Shown: positions 55,903 through 64,000 of the stretch, in pieces
How the letters are laid out: every line of letters starts with the position of its first letter
How positions within the stretch are numbered: the stretch's first letter is position 1
DNA from: Actibacterium atlanticum
GTDB taxonomy: Bacteria > Pseudomonadota > Alphaproteobacteria > Rhodobacterales > Rhodobacteraceae
NCBI RefSeq assembly: GCF_000671395.1
Contig: NZ_AQQY01000001.1
Span: 620,001-684,000 of the forward strand
Direction: 5' to 3'
DNA length: 64,000 bases
The notes under the pieces: model-generated
What the model saw: only the letters and a program-made list of their open reading frames with translations
Database searches by the model: none
What the model was told of the DNA's origin: nothing
Program-made: the position numbers and the translations under genes

Positions 55903-57078
55903 ATGGCAGGACGGCTTTCATACAAAACGGTGATCCTTGGCGCTGGGGCTGCAGGTATGATGTGCGCGGCGCATGCGGGGCCTGATACCTTGGTGATTGA
56001 CCACGCTAAAGCGGCGGGGGAAAAGATCCGAATATCGGGCGGCGGGCGTTGCAACTTCACCAATATGTACGCCAGCGCCGAGAATTTTATCTCGCAAAAC
56101 AATCACTTCGCTAAATCCTCTCTGGCGCGCTACACCCAGTGGGATTTTGTCGAGCTGATGGGAAAACACAGCATTTCCTGGCATGAAAAGACGCTGGGTC
56201 AGCTGTTTTGTGACGACACAGCCCGCGACGTGGTGACCATGCTGTTGTCGGAAATGACCAAGGCCGGGGCCGAGCTGTGGTTGCAGACAACCGTGACCGC
56301 GATCGCCAAAACCGAAGGCGGTTTTGCCCTGTCTCTCTCGGATGGCCGGGTTTTGCGGGCCCTGAACGTGGTGGTGGCCACCGGTGGTAAGTCCATCCCG
56401 AAAATGGGCGCCAGCGGCTTTGGCTATAAGATCGCCGAACAGTTCGGGCATACGATTGTCGAAACCCGCCCTGCCCTTGTGCCTTTGACCTTTGGCGATC
56501 GGTTCAGCGCCCTTTCTGGCACATCGCTTGCCACGCAGGCACGGGCCAACGGGGCGTCGTTTGATGAGGCCACCCTGTTTACCCATCGCGGTCTTTCCGG
56601 CCCTGCCATTTTGCAGATTTCCAGTTATTGGCGCGAAGGCGATACCATCGCGCTGGACCTGCTGCCGGATGTTGATGCGTTCTCGGCCCTGCGTGAACTG
56701 CGTTCTGAAGCCGGGAAGAAGTCGGTGAACACCGTTCTTGGTGCGCTTGTGCCGAGCAAACTTGCCCAACACCTGTGTGACATCTGGTCACTAGACGGAA
56801 ATATGGCGGATTACAGCGACACAAAGCTGCGCGATCTGGCAAGCAAGATGCACAGCTGGCATCTGACGCCCACCGGATCAGAAGGATATCGCACCGCCGA
56901 GGTTACCCTTGGCGGCGTTGATACCGACGGGCTGAACGCCCGCACAATGGAAAGCAAAACCGTGCCCGGCCTTTATTTTATCGGTGAAGTTGTCGATGTC
57001 ACCGGCTGGCTGGGCGGGTATAACTTCCAATGGGCCTGGTCCTCGGGCCACGCGGCGGGCACAGCTTTGCGGGCCTAA
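55903..57078 (+). CDS. BaiN/RdsA-type FAD-dependent oxidoreductase (HI0933-like)
   Basis: A 391-residue flavoprotein of the HI0933-like family. The FAD motif TVILGAGAAGMMCAAHAG is at the start; ISGGGRCNFTN near residue 45 and VVATGGKSIPKMGASGFGYK near residue 160 are family signatures. FIGEVVDVTGWLGGYNFQWA closes the FAD site. Its physiological substrate is unknown. Its stop codon overlaps the convergent fabI gene by 4 bp. Confidence 0.9.
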   Translation: MAGRLSYKTVILGAGAAGMMCAAHAGPDTLVIDHAKAAGEKIRISGGGRCNFTNMYASAENFISQNNHFAKSSLARYTQWDFVELMGKHSISWHEKTLGQLFCDDTARDVVTMLLSEMTKAGAELWLQTTVTAIAKTEGGFALSLSDGRVLRALNVVVATGGKSIPKMGASGFGYKIAEQFGHTIVETRPALVPLTFGDRFSALSGTSLATQARANGASFDEATLFTHRGLSGPAILQISSYWREGDTIALDLLPDVDAFSALRELRSEAGKKSVNTVLGALVPSKLAQHLCDIWSLDGNMADYSDTKLRDLASKMHSWHLTPTGSEGYRTAEVTLGGVDTDGLNARTMESKTVPGLYFIGEVVDVTGWLGGYNFQWAWSSGHAAGTALRA

Positions 57079-57839
57079 CCGACAATATGATAGCCGCCGT
57101 CGATGTAATGCACCCCGCCGGTGACGTTCTTCGCTGCATCCGAGGCAAGGAATGCGGCATAGGCGCCGACGTCCTCTATACTGGCCAGTTGATGCGTCGG
57201 AGCCCGGTCAGCGGCGTCTTTCATCATGTCGTCAAAATGGGCGATGCCCGAGGCCGCGCGGGTCATCAAAGGGCCGGGTGACAGCGCATGCACACTGATG
57301 CCTTTGGGGCCAAGCTCGGCAGCGATGTATTTCGTGACACTTTCCAAAGCGGCTTTGACCGGCCCCATGACATTGTAGTTTTCGACAACCTTTTCAGAGC
57401 CATAGAAGCTGACCGTCATGCACGTCCCGCCATCCGCCATAAGCGGTTCCGCCGCCCGCACAAGTCGGATGAACGAGCCAACCGAGATATCCATAGCCTG
57501 TGTGAATCCCTGCCGGGAACAATCGGTGACACGGCCGTGTAGGTCGTCCATCGGGCAAAAGGCGATGGAATGCAGGCAGATGTCGATACGCCCCCATTGC
57601 TGATTGATCTGATCAAACAGCGCGGTGAACTGCCCGTCGTTGTCGACATTTAGCGGCGCGATGATTTCGGCCCCCAGATCTTCGGCCAAAGGGCGCACCC
57701 ATTTTTCAGCCTTTTCGTTCAGATAGGTGATCGCCAGATCAGCGCCCTGCGCTTTCAGTGCCTTGGCACAGCCATAGGCGATAGAATGTTCATTTGCGAT
57801 GCCCAGTATCAGGGCTTTCTTTCCCTTGAGTGAAAACAT
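57075..57839 (-). CDS. fabI: Enoyl-ACP reductase FabI
   Basis: FabI reduces the enoyl-ACP in the last step of each fatty-acid elongation round, with NADH. The 254-residue SDR protein starts FSLKGKKALILGIANEHSIA and has the catalytic Tyr/Lys pair in YNVMGPVKAALESV (Y-x6-K), preceded by SFYGSEKVVE. ATG 57839 has GAAAGGG upstream. Rhodobacterales often carry two FabI copies; this is a stand-alone copy. Confidence 0.93.
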   Translation of the reverse strand: MFSLKGKKALILGIANEHSIAYGCAKALKAQGADLAITYLNEKAEKWVRPLAEDLGAEIIAPLNVDNDGQFTALFDQINQQWGRIDICLHSIAFCPMDDLHGRVTDCSRQGFTQAMDISVGSFIRLVRAAEPLMADGGTCMTVSFYGSEKVVENYNVMGPVKAALESVTKYIAAELGPKGISVHALSPGPLMTRAASGIAHFDDMMKDAADRAPTHQLASIEDVGAYAAFLASDAAKNVTGGVHYIDGGYHIVG

Positions 57840-57941
57840 GACGCGCCCTTTCGCGTGTTGAATCACTCCTCCCTGCATCTAACCTGCAGCAGGCCAATCC
57901 ACCGGCCTATGATGCAAATCAAGGCGCGATGGGATCTGGGC

Positions 57942-58817
57942 CTAGGCACGATAGGCGGCGCACCCTTTCAAAGCGGCCGCATCGTCAAGGATCGCATAGA
58001 CCGGTACGAGGCGCACAGTGTTCAACGTAAAGGGGCTTTGATACAGGCCGCTAAATTCATTTTTAGCGTCTGAACACAGAAGGTTACGGGCAACGCCGCC
58101 GGCAAAGTAAATGCCGTTTCTGGGCAGGAAAGCCATGGTCAGGTTGCGCGTTAGCGTTGCCAATAACCGGGCATAAATCTGGTCAAACGCGACGGTTGAA
58201 ATACCAGACTCATGCAACAAACCAGCATAGCCACGGCCTGAAAAAACCTCTTCGATGGTGTTGAAACGTGATGACGCCTTGGGGATTGCAGCGTTCAGCA
58301 GCACAGCGACGTCTTGAGGCAAGCTGATATGCCCGTATTCCACGTTCAGATTGGTGACCTGCCCGTCGCCGATCAGAACGGGTGACAGGTTAAACCCCGT
58401 CCCCACCCCTACGATCAGGGCCTGACCGTTGCCGTTTGCCGGTTGGTCTGGCTTGAATACAGTAGACACACAATCGGGCCCCAGCTGCGCACTGGCCTGC
58501 CCCAGAGCCGCCAGATCGTTTAGCAGTTTGACACCGTTGCCCTGAATATGTCGCGACAGCAAAGACTGGTCAAAGCTCCACCCCCGGTTGGTCAGGTTTG
58601 CCTTCCCATCGTCAACCGGGCCCGCGACCGCGACAACCATATCCGAGATGTCGAAACTTGTTCTGGCGCTAAGGTAGCGCGCCAGAACAGAGTCGAAACT
58701 GTCAAACCCGTCGTTTCGAAAGCTTTCGATGGTATCGGGGCGCAATACCCCGTCCAGAGTCAGGCCCAGACGGGTGTTGGTACCGCCGACATCAGCAACC
58801 AATCGTGTGCTGGTCAA
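57942..58817 (-). CDS. glk: Glucokinase
   Basis: Glk phosphorylates glucose with ATP. The 291-residue ASKHA-fold protein has the phosphate-1 motif VADVGGTNTRLGL, LLNDLAALGQASAQLG near residue 98, IVGVGTGFNLSPVLIG near residue 135, and GIYFAGGVARNLL near the C-terminus. Its ATG overlaps the ABC ATPase gene stop (4 bp), so glucose is phosphorylated by an enzyme made with its importer. Confidence 0.92.
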   Translation of the reverse strand: MTSTRLVADVGGTNTRLGLTLDGVLRPDTIESFRNDGFDSFDSVLARYLSARTSFDISDMVVAVAGPVDDGKANLTNRGWSFDQSLLSRHIQGNGVKLLNDLAALGQASAQLGPDCVSTVFKPDQPANGNGQALIVGVGTGFNLSPVLIGDGQVTNLNVEYGHISLPQDVAVLLNAAIPKASSRFNTIEEVFSGRGYAGLLHESGISTVAFDQIYARLLATLTRNLTMAFLPRNGIYFAGGVARNLLCSDAKNEFSGLYQSPFTLNTVRLVPVYAILDDAAALKGCAAYRA

Positions 58818-59911
58818 TTCAAACGGTCTCCGCTTTCGGGGGCAAAGTAGGAAACTTTGCTAAGGTCAAAAGCAAGAGGCAGGGTTTTGCCCGACTGGGC
58901 GCTGGTTTCTGCATGTAAGCGCGCTGTTACCTGTTTGCCTCCCAGATGGGACACAACGAAGGTGTCAGCCCCTGCCGGTTCAACCATTTCGATCAGACAC
59001 TCTGCCTTTTGCACAGACTCACCCGCCCGGAACCCGGCTTCAGCGATATCTTCCGGGCGCAGGCCCAGAATGACATCCTCGGGCAGATCGGGCGCTTGGG
59101 TGTCGGTCAAGACCAGCGGCGCCTCTCCGTCGCGACTGATTTCAATCTGAGTGCCCGTGCCGTTTGGTTTGGCCCGTGCCGGGATCAGGTTCATCGCCGG
59201 GCTGCCCATGAAATCGGCCACGAACAGGTTGGCGGGTCGATTGTAGATTTCCGCCGGAGAGCCAATCTGTTGAACGATCCCGCCTTTCAGCACCACGATT
59301 TTGGTTGCAAGCGTCATCGCTTCGATCTGGTCATGAGTAACGTAAACCATTGTTGCACCTAGGTTTTGGTGCAGCTTCTTGATCTCGGTCCGCATTTCAA
59401 CCCGCAGCTTGGCGTCAAGGTTTGACAACGGCTCATCAAACAAGAACAGCTTAGGATCGCGCACCAATGCGCGCCCCATCGCAACCCGCTGACGCTGCCC
59501 GCCGGACAGCTGCCCAGGGCGCCGGTGAAGCAGCTGTTCGATCTGCAATTGCCCGGCGACCTCTTGTAGTTTGCGCTCTTGCGTGGCGGCATCCACGCCG
59601 CGCACCTTCATGCCAAAGGTGATGTTCTTGGCAACGCTCATGGTTGGGTAAAGCGCGTAAGACTGGAACACCATGGCGATGTCGCGATCCTTGGGGCTGA
59701 CATGGGTCATGTCGCGCCCGCCGATGTGAATGGTGCCATCAGTGATCGGTTCCAGCCCTGCGATACAGTTTAGCAAGGTAGACTTACCGCAGCCCGACGG
59801 CCCGACAAGCACAAGGAAGTCCCCCGGCTCGATCGCCACGTTGATATCTTTAAGGATCTCAACCGGGCCATAGTTTTTATAGAGGTTCTTGATATCCAGA
59901 ATAGGAGCCAT
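58814..59911 (-). CDS. gtsD: Sugar ABC transporter ATP-binding protein (MalK/UgpC type)
   Basis: The 365-residue ATPase powers the sugar importer. Walker A VGPSGCGKSTLLNCIAG near residue 38, signature LSGGQRQRVAMGRALVRDP, Walker B FLFDEPLSNLDAKLRVEM and the H-loop YVTHDQIEAMTLA are all present. A C-terminal TOBE/regulatory domain of about 120 residues follows. The name gtsD is by context with the GtsA-like binding protein. Confidence 0.93.
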   Translation of the reverse strand: MAPILDIKNLYKNYGPVEILKDINVAIEPGDFLVLVGPSGCGKSTLLNCIAGLEPITDGTIHIGGRDMTHVSPKDRDIAMVFQSYALYPTMSVAKNITFGMKVRGVDAATQERKLQEVAGQLQIEQLLHRRPGQLSGGQRQRVAMGRALVRDPKLFLFDEPLSNLDAKLRVEMRTEIKKLHQNLGATMVYVTHDQIEAMTLATKIVVLKGGIVQQIGSPAEIYNRPANLFVADFMGSPAMNLIPARAKPNGTGTQIEISRDGEAPLVLTDTQAPDLPEDVILGLRPEDIAEAGFRAGESVQKAECLIEMVEPAGADTFVVSHLGGKQVTARLHAETSAQSGKTLPLAFDLSKVSYFAPESGDRLN

Positions 59912-59915
59912 GGGT

Positions 59916-60806
59916 TTAGCCTTTCACGGATCCGGCGGTCAGGCCGCGGATGAAGTATTTGCCGGCGACAACATAGACCAGAAGGGTTGGCAAGGCGGCG
60001 ATGATCGCGGCGGCCATGTCTACGTTGTATTCTTTCACACCGGTGGTGGAGTTGACGATGTTGTTCAGAGCGACGGTCACGGGTTGTGTCCCGGCCTGGC
60101 TGAACGAAACCCCGAACAGGAAGTCATTCCAGATTTGGGTGAACTGCCAGATGACGGTAACCACGATAATCGGCAGCGACAGCGGCAGGAAGATCGACCA
60201 GAAAATCCGAAAGAACCCAGCGCCGTCGACCTTGGCGGCTTTGACCAGTTCCTGCGGGATGGTGACGTAATAGTTGCGGAAGAACAGCGTGGTGAAGCCG
60301 ATGCCATAGATCACGTGGACAAAGATCAGGCCCGGGATCGTGCCCGCCAGCCCCATCAGCCCCAGCATGCGTGCCATCGGAAGCAGCACCACCTGAAACG
60401 GGATGAAGCAACCAAACAATAGCAACGAGAAGATCAGGTTTGCCCCTCGAAAACGCCATTGGGCGATCACATAACCATTCAGCGCCCCCACGACAGTCGA
60501 GATCAGTACCGCAGGAATTGCCAGCACGACAGAGTTCCAGAAATACGGCCGCAGCCCTTCACACTGGATGCCAGTACAGGCCCCTGACCACGCGGTGCGC
60601 CATGCCTCAAACGTGATTTCACGCGGGAAGGCGATAAGGCTGCCGGTACGAATTTCTTCTAGGCTTTTCAACGATGTGGTGACCATCACGAACAGTGGCA
60701 TCAGGTAAAACAGGGCGAACAGGCCCAGCAGTGCGAAAAGCAATGCACGCAGCAGGATTTTACCCCAGGGGCGGCTTTGGGTCGGGTTGATGACAAGATC
60801 AGTCAT
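59916..60806 (-). CDS. gtsC: Sugar ABC transporter permease (GtsC-like)
   Basis: The 296-residue MetI-like permease has six transmembrane helices from LFALLGLFALFYLMPLFVMV to LPTLLVYVVAGKYFIRG. The EAA loop QELVKAAKVDGAGFFRIFWS contacts the ATPase. It overlaps gtsB by 8 bp and ends 4 bp before gtsD. Confidence 0.93.
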   Translation of the reverse strand: MTDLVINPTQSRPWGKILLRALLFALLGLFALFYLMPLFVMVTTSLKSLEEIRTGSLIAFPREITFEAWRTAWSGACTGIQCEGLRPYFWNSVVLAIPAVLISTVVGALNGYVIAQWRFRGANLIFSLLLFGCFIPFQVVLLPMARMLGLMGLAGTIPGLIFVHVIYGIGFTTLFFRNYYVTIPQELVKAAKVDGAGFFRIFWSIFLPLSLPIIVVTVIWQFTQIWNDFLFGVSFSQAGTQPVTVALNNIVNSTTGVKEYNVDMAAAIIAALPTLLVYVVAGKYFIRGLTAGSVKG

Positions 60807-61674
60807 GTTTCTTCACCCTCAGTTCAGAGTAGAGGTACGGCACGATAATCGCGAAAACGACGGCCATCATGACCATGGCGGAGCTTGCCGCCTGCCCGAT
60901 ATCGCCGCGAGAAAACGCCATGGCATACATGTAGGTCGCAGGCAGGTCAGTGGCATAACCGGGGCCACCGCCGGTCAAGGCGATCACCAGATCGAAGCTT
61001 TTGATCGCCAGATGCGCCAGTACGATGAAAGCGGACAGAAAGATCGGCGCCATAGACGGGATGATGATCGCCGAATAGATGCGATAACTTGGGATTCCGT
61101 CGACTTGCGCGGCTTTGATGATTTCGCCGTCGACGCTACGCAGACCGGCAAGAAACAGCGCCATGACAAAGCCAGATGCCTGCCAGACACCGGCGATGAC
61201 GACCGCATAGATCGCCCTGTCAGGGTTAATCACCCAGTCAAAGCTAAAGTTTTCAAACCCCCAGCCACGGACCATGTTTTCGATCCCCAGACCGGGGTTC
61301 ATGATCCATTTCCATGCTGTGCCGGTGACGATCATCGACAGCGCCATCGGGTAGAGATAGATCGTGCGCAACACGCCTTCAGTACGGACTTTCTGATCCA
61401 GCAGGATTGCCAGCAGCAGCCCCAGCACCATTGAAGTCACTATGAACAGCGTTCCAAAGATAAACAGGTTGCCCATCGCCGTGTCCCAGCGCGGGCTGTC
61501 GAACAGGCGGTCGTATTGGATGAACCCTTTGATTTCGTATTTTGGCAGAAGTTTCGAGCGGGTCAGCGAAACCCAGGCGGTCCAGGCGATAAAGCCATAA
61601 ACGAACACCAGGATCGCGATGAAAGATGGGGCAAGCACCATCTTTGGAATATGACGTTCAAGCCATTCGGTCAT
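60799..61674 (-). CDS. gtsB: Sugar ABC transporter permease (GtsB-like)
   Basis: The 291-residue MetI-like permease has six helices, starting MVLAPSFIAILVFVYGFI. The EAA loop is EIIKAAQVDGIPSYRIYSAI. It is the partner of the following permease and lies 56 bp after gtsA, beyond a hairpin. Confidence 0.93.
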   Translation of the reverse strand: MTEWLERHIPKMVLAPSFIAILVFVYGFIAWTAWVSLTRSKLLPKYEIKGFIQYDRLFDSPRWDTAMGNLFIFGTLFIVTSMVLGLLLAILLDQKVRTEGVLRTIYLYPMALSMIVTGTAWKWIMNPGLGIENMVRGWGFENFSFDWVINPDRAIYAVVIAGVWQASGFVMALFLAGLRSVDGEIIKAAQVDGIPSYRIYSAIIIPSMAPIFLSAFIVLAHLAIKSFDLVIALTGGGPGYATDLPATYMYAMAFSRGDIGQAASSAMVMMAVVFAIIVPYLYSELRVKKHD

Positions 61675-61695
61675 TGTAACGGCCCTTATTTTGGC

Positions 61696-61722
61696 GGGCC
61701 CCGCGCTGAATGCGCGAGACCC
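61696..61722 (-). other. Intercistronic hairpin between gtsA and gtsB
   Basis: An 11-position stem (GGGCCCCGCGC with GCGCGAGACCC, two mismatches) around a 5-base loop sits 9 bases after the gtsA stop codon. Such hairpins usually protect the binding-protein mRNA so that it is made in excess of the permeases. Confidence 0.6.
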
Positions 61723-61730
61723 GGGAGGTG

Positions 61731-62975
61731 TTAAAGGGAGTTCTGAACAGCGTTGGCCAACATCTGAACCGCCTCAGCCGAGGACATGTCCGAGTTGAAA
61801 TGCGCCGTTACCACATCGGTAATCGCACCTGACTGCGCTCCGCGCAGGGCCATGCCATGGGCATAAGACGGCAGAAGCGATCCGTTGTCGGCGCTGTCTG
61901 TCATATCCTTGGCCGACAGATGCGCGCAGCTGTCGAACGCGTCCAATGCCACATCGACACGGGCCGGGATCGAGCCTTTGTTCAGGTTGAACACTTCCTG
62001 AAAGTTCTTACCCACGATCAGTTCTGCCAGCAGCGCCTGACCGGCCTGCTTATCGTCGCCTTTGACGTCGAACATGGCAAAGCTGTCAACGTTATACAGG
62101 AACCCGTCACCGGGCACCGAGGCACACAGGAAATCATCGCCCGGCACTTTGCCAGCGGCAAGAAACTCGCCCTTGGCCCAATCGCCCATGATCTGGAAGC
62201 CGGCCTCGCCATTCATCACCATGGCTGTCGCAAGGTTCCAGTCGCGGCCCGAGAAGTTGTCATCGACATAGCCGCGCATTTTGCGCATCTGGTCGAATAC
62301 GGCGACCATGCCATCGGATTTCAGCGTCTCCATATCCAGATCGACAAAAGCCTTCTGGAACCCGTCTGCGCCCAGAATGCCCAGAGCGACGGCTTCGAAT
62401 ACGGTGGCGTCCTGCCAAGCTTGCCCGCCGTGGGCCAGCGGTGTGATGCCTGCAGCGGCCAGTTTGTCCGCAGCGGCGTTAAATTCGTCCCAGCTGTTGG
62501 GCATTTCAATACCGTTGGCGGCCAGAACCTCTGCGTTGGCCCAAATCCAGTCGACACGGTGAACGTTCACCGGTGCAGCGCACCAGTTGCCATCGCACTT
62601 CATGTGGCCCGCGATCGACGCAGGCAGGACATCGGCCCAGCCTTCGGCCTCGGCTACGGCAGAAATGTCGGCCAGAACGCCTTCTTCGTACCATTCCTGA
62701 ATGGCTGGGCCTTTCAGCTGAACGGCGGTCGGGGCGTTGCCCGACAAAACGCGCGCCCGAAGCGCGGTCATTGCAGCATCACCGCCGCCACCGGCCACTG
62801 GCATGTCTGTCCATGTGCCGCCGTTGTCAGCAAACTCTTTTTGCAAAACTGCGACAGATTTCGCTTCGCCGCCCGAAGTCCACCAATGCAGAACTTCGGC
62901 CTGCGGTTCTGCCACAGCAGGCGCAGCCAGCGTTAAAGCAATAGCCGAGACGGCCGTAAATACGGTTGTTTTCAT
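61731..62975 (-). CDS. gtsA: Glucose-type sugar ABC transporter substrate-binding protein
   Basis: The 414-residue periplasmic protein has a cleavable signal (VFTAVSAIALTLAAPAVA, cut near AVA/EP). The mature part starts AEVLHWWTSGGEAKSVAVLQ and has VAGGGGDAAMTALRARVLSG and LKGPAIQEWYEEGVLADISA, the pattern of Pseudomonas-type GtsA glucose-binding proteins. GGGAGGA precedes ATG 62975. Two cysteine pairs are present. Glucose is the likely substrate; mannose or other hexoses are possible. Confidence 0.9.
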   Translation of the reverse strand: MKTTVFTAVSAIALTLAAPAVAEPQAEVLHWWTSGGEAKSVAVLQKEFADNGGTWTDMPVAGGGGDAAMTALRARVLSGNAPTAVQLKGPAIQEWYEEGVLADISAVAEAEGWADVLPASIAGHMKCDGNWCAAPVNVHRVDWIWANAEVLAANGIEMPNSWDEFNAAADKLAAAGITPLAHGGQAWQDATVFEAVALGILGADGFQKAFVDLDMETLKSDGMVAVFDQMRKMRGYVDDNFSGRDWNLATAMVMNGEAGFQIMGDWAKGEFLAAGKVPGDDFLCASVPGDGFLYNVDSFAMFDVKGDDKQAGQALLAELIVGKNFQEVFNLNKGSIPARVDVALDAFDSCAHLSAKDMTDSADNGSLLPSYAHGMALRGAQSGAITDVVTAHFNSDMSSAEAVQMLANAVQNSL

Positions 62976-63006
62976 CAGAAATTCCTCCCATTTGCAGCCA
63001 CCTTCA

Positions 63007-63020
63007 CGGTAGCGCTATCG
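63007..63020. promoter_or_regulatory. LacI-type palindrome upstream of gtsA
   Basis: A perfect TAGCGCTA core (63010-63017) sits in a 14-bp near-palindrome (CG-G-TAGCGCTA-T-CG) 32 bases before the gtsA start. LacI-family sugar regulators bind sites with such a CG-centred core. Confidence 0.4.
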
Positions 63021-63101
63021 CAACCATGCCGACAACGGCCTTGTTCACGCAACACGAGAACAGGCCCCCCAGATGGGATGTCGTTAGAAATCAGCTCGTT
63101 T

Positions 63102-63148
63102 TGTTACGTGATGTTACGCAAGCATTGATTTTGTTGCACGCTGTTACA
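63102..63148. promoter_or_regulatory. Helically phased TGTTAC direct repeats (probable response-regulator operator)
   Basis: TGTTACG at 63102 and 63112, TGTTGCA at 63132 and TGTTACA at 63142 lie on a strict 10-bp lattice with one degenerate slot at 63122. Direct repeats about one helical turn apart are the usual binding sites of OmpR-type regulators, and such a regulator is encoded 49 bases to the right. Confidence 0.6.
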
Positions 63149-63196
63149 AACAAGCCCAACGTGGGGTCGGGAGGACGGCCCAATGGGAGGACAAGA

Positions 63197-63937
63197 ATGA
63201 CGATTCCACGGCTTCTGGTCGTTGATGACGATGTGGAAACGCGATCCATGATGACGCAGTTCCTGCGTCAAAACGGGTTTATCGCCCTGCCCTGCGACAG
63301 CGAAGAGTCGATCCGCGCGCAGATGGACAGTGGGCGCGTCGACCTGATTTTGCTGGATGTCATGTTGGGCGATCAAAACGGGGTCGAAATCTGCGCCCGA
63401 CTGCGCCGTGAACAGGATGTGCCGATTATTTTGGTATCGGCATTATCGGCAGACCATCACCGCATGGCTGGCTATGAGGTGGGGGCAGATGACTACATCG
63501 CAAAGCCGTTCAACCCCGAGCTGTTGCTGGCCCGGGTGCGTGCCGTTTTACATCGCGCAAAACGCAGTGCCTCGCTGACCTATCGGCGCAGTATCGCGAC
63601 CTTTACCTTTGGCGGGTGGATCTATGATGGCAAACGTGACGAAGTCAGATCCCCCGAAGGGTTTCAGGTGGCCCTGTCAAAGCGAGAAACCAATTTGCTG
63701 AAAGTCCTGCTGGCGAACCCACACATCCCTCTGACCCGGGAGGAGATCGCCGCAGCGCTGGATGTTACCGGCGAGGGGCCGGATGATGCCTCGGGCCGGG
63801 CGATTGATGTGCTGGTTGGGCGGCTGCGCTCGAAGATAGAGAATAATTCGAAAGATCCCCAGATGCTGCGCACGGAGCGCGGCGTTGGCTATGTCTTTTC
63901 GGTGGATGTCGATGTCGATATGGGCAGTGACGCATGA
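63197..63937 (+). CDS. OmpR-family response regulator next to the glucose transporter
   Basis: A 246-residue two-component regulator. The receiver (residues 1-120) has LLVVDDDVETRSMMTQFL, the phosphoacceptor in LILLDVMLGDQNGVEI and the switch lysine in ADDYIAKPFNPELLLARV. The C-terminal winged helix has LSKRETNLLKVLLANP, IDVLVGRLRSKIE and RTERGVGYVFSV. ATG 63197 has GGAGG seven bases upstream. It is divergent from gtsABCD-glk and overlaps the kinase gene by 4 bp, so it most likely controls the glucose importer, like GltR in Pseudomonas. Confidence 0.9.
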   Translation: MTIPRLLVVDDDVETRSMMTQFLRQNGFIALPCDSEESIRAQMDSGRVDLILLDVMLGDQNGVEICARLRREQDVPIILVSALSADHHRMAGYEVGADDYIAKPFNPELLLARVRAVLHRAKRSASLTYRRSIATFTFGGWIYDGKRDEVRSPEGFQVALSKRETNLLKVLLANPHIPLTREEIAAALDVTGEGPDDASGRAIDVLVGRLRSKIENNSKDPQMLRTERGVGYVFSVDVDVDMGSDA

Positions 63938-64000
63938 AAAATGGCTTTCGCCTGCGCAGTATTGGCATGACGCTGATGTTTGCCGCATTCGTCGCCGGTC
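63934..64000 (+). CDS. Sensor histidine kinase, N-terminal fragment (cut by window edge)
   Basis: ATG 63934 overlaps the response regulator stop codon (ATGA). The 22 visible residues, start KNGFRLRSIGMTLMFAAFVAG, are a basic start followed by a hydrophobic helix, as in the first transmembrane segment of a histidine kinase. The rest lies outside the window; kinase identity is inferred from position. Confidence 0.65.
   Translation, partial: MKNGFRLRSIGMTLMFAAFVAG

Noticed and set aside
61857-62936. 359-codon plus-strand frame opposite gtsA
   Set aside because: gtsA has a signal peptide, ribosome-binding site and family motifs; the antisense frame has none.

Overview
The window is a core-genome segment of a marine alphaproteobacterium of the Rhodobacteraceae (roseobacter type). 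The evidence is the gene order dusB-ntrB-ntrC-ntrY-ntrX-trkA-trkH-hfq-hflX, the block rpmF-plsX-fabH-ihfA-merR-tRNA-Pro, an F1-ATPase zeta subunit beside purC, a double-length dCTP deaminase, an RNase E with an acidic insertion in its S1 domain, a separate homocysteine methyltransferase and corrinoid protein, and moderately high GC. I see no prophage, insertion sequence, integrase or CRISPR array.

Layout. 1-11 kb: the 5' part of mfd (cut by the left edge), a small membrane protein, hemB, rpiB, a SYLF lipoprotein, a penicillin-acylase-type hydrolase and a P450/serine-hydrolase pair. 11-20 kb: ccdA, rne, dctD-dctB and purC-purS-purQ. 20-24 kb: the zeta subunit, then a cobalamin-dependent methyl-transfer neighbourhood (bmt, corrinoid protein, DUF1638 protein) interrupted by a divergent radical SAM gene with a textbook alphaproteobacterial LexA box at its start. 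24-36 kb: the nitrogen-regulation, potassium-uptake and Hfq operon, all on the minus strand. 36-45.8 kb: pgpA, pncC, a damaged ammonium transporter gene, lipid and envelope genes (olsB, bamE, plsX, fabH), hpt, msrB, rpmF, ihfA, a MerR regulator and tRNA-Pro(GGG). 45.8-58 kb: dcd, scpA/scpB, nagZ, a SPOR protein, argS, an antiporter, dgt, erpA, a BaiN-type flavoprotein and fabI. 58-64 kb: a glucose-type ABC importer with glucokinase (gtsABCD-glk), facing an OmpR-type regulator and the start of its sensor kinase. The intergenic region between them holds an ordered set of direct repeats.

How the genes connect. NtrB/NtrC and NtrY/NtrX sense nitrogen status, yet the ammonium transporter next door has lost the segment between its first transmembrane helix and the following helix. 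All three sigma-54-type regulators here (DctD, NtrX, NtrC) lack the GAFTGA loop that contacts sigma-54. This fits the sigma-70 mode established for Rhodobacter NtrC. The bmt and corrinoid genes look like parts of a split, MetH-like methionine synthase. The gts operon imports a hexose that glucokinase then phosphorylates, and the divergent two-component system is its probable sensor.

The observations I rate highest are the LexA box on the radical SAM gene, the split corrinoid methyltransferase neighbourhood, the 10-bp-phased TGTTAC repeats in the gtsA/regulator gap, the GAFTGA-less regulators and the broken amt. All calls come from reading sequence and translations; no database search was run.
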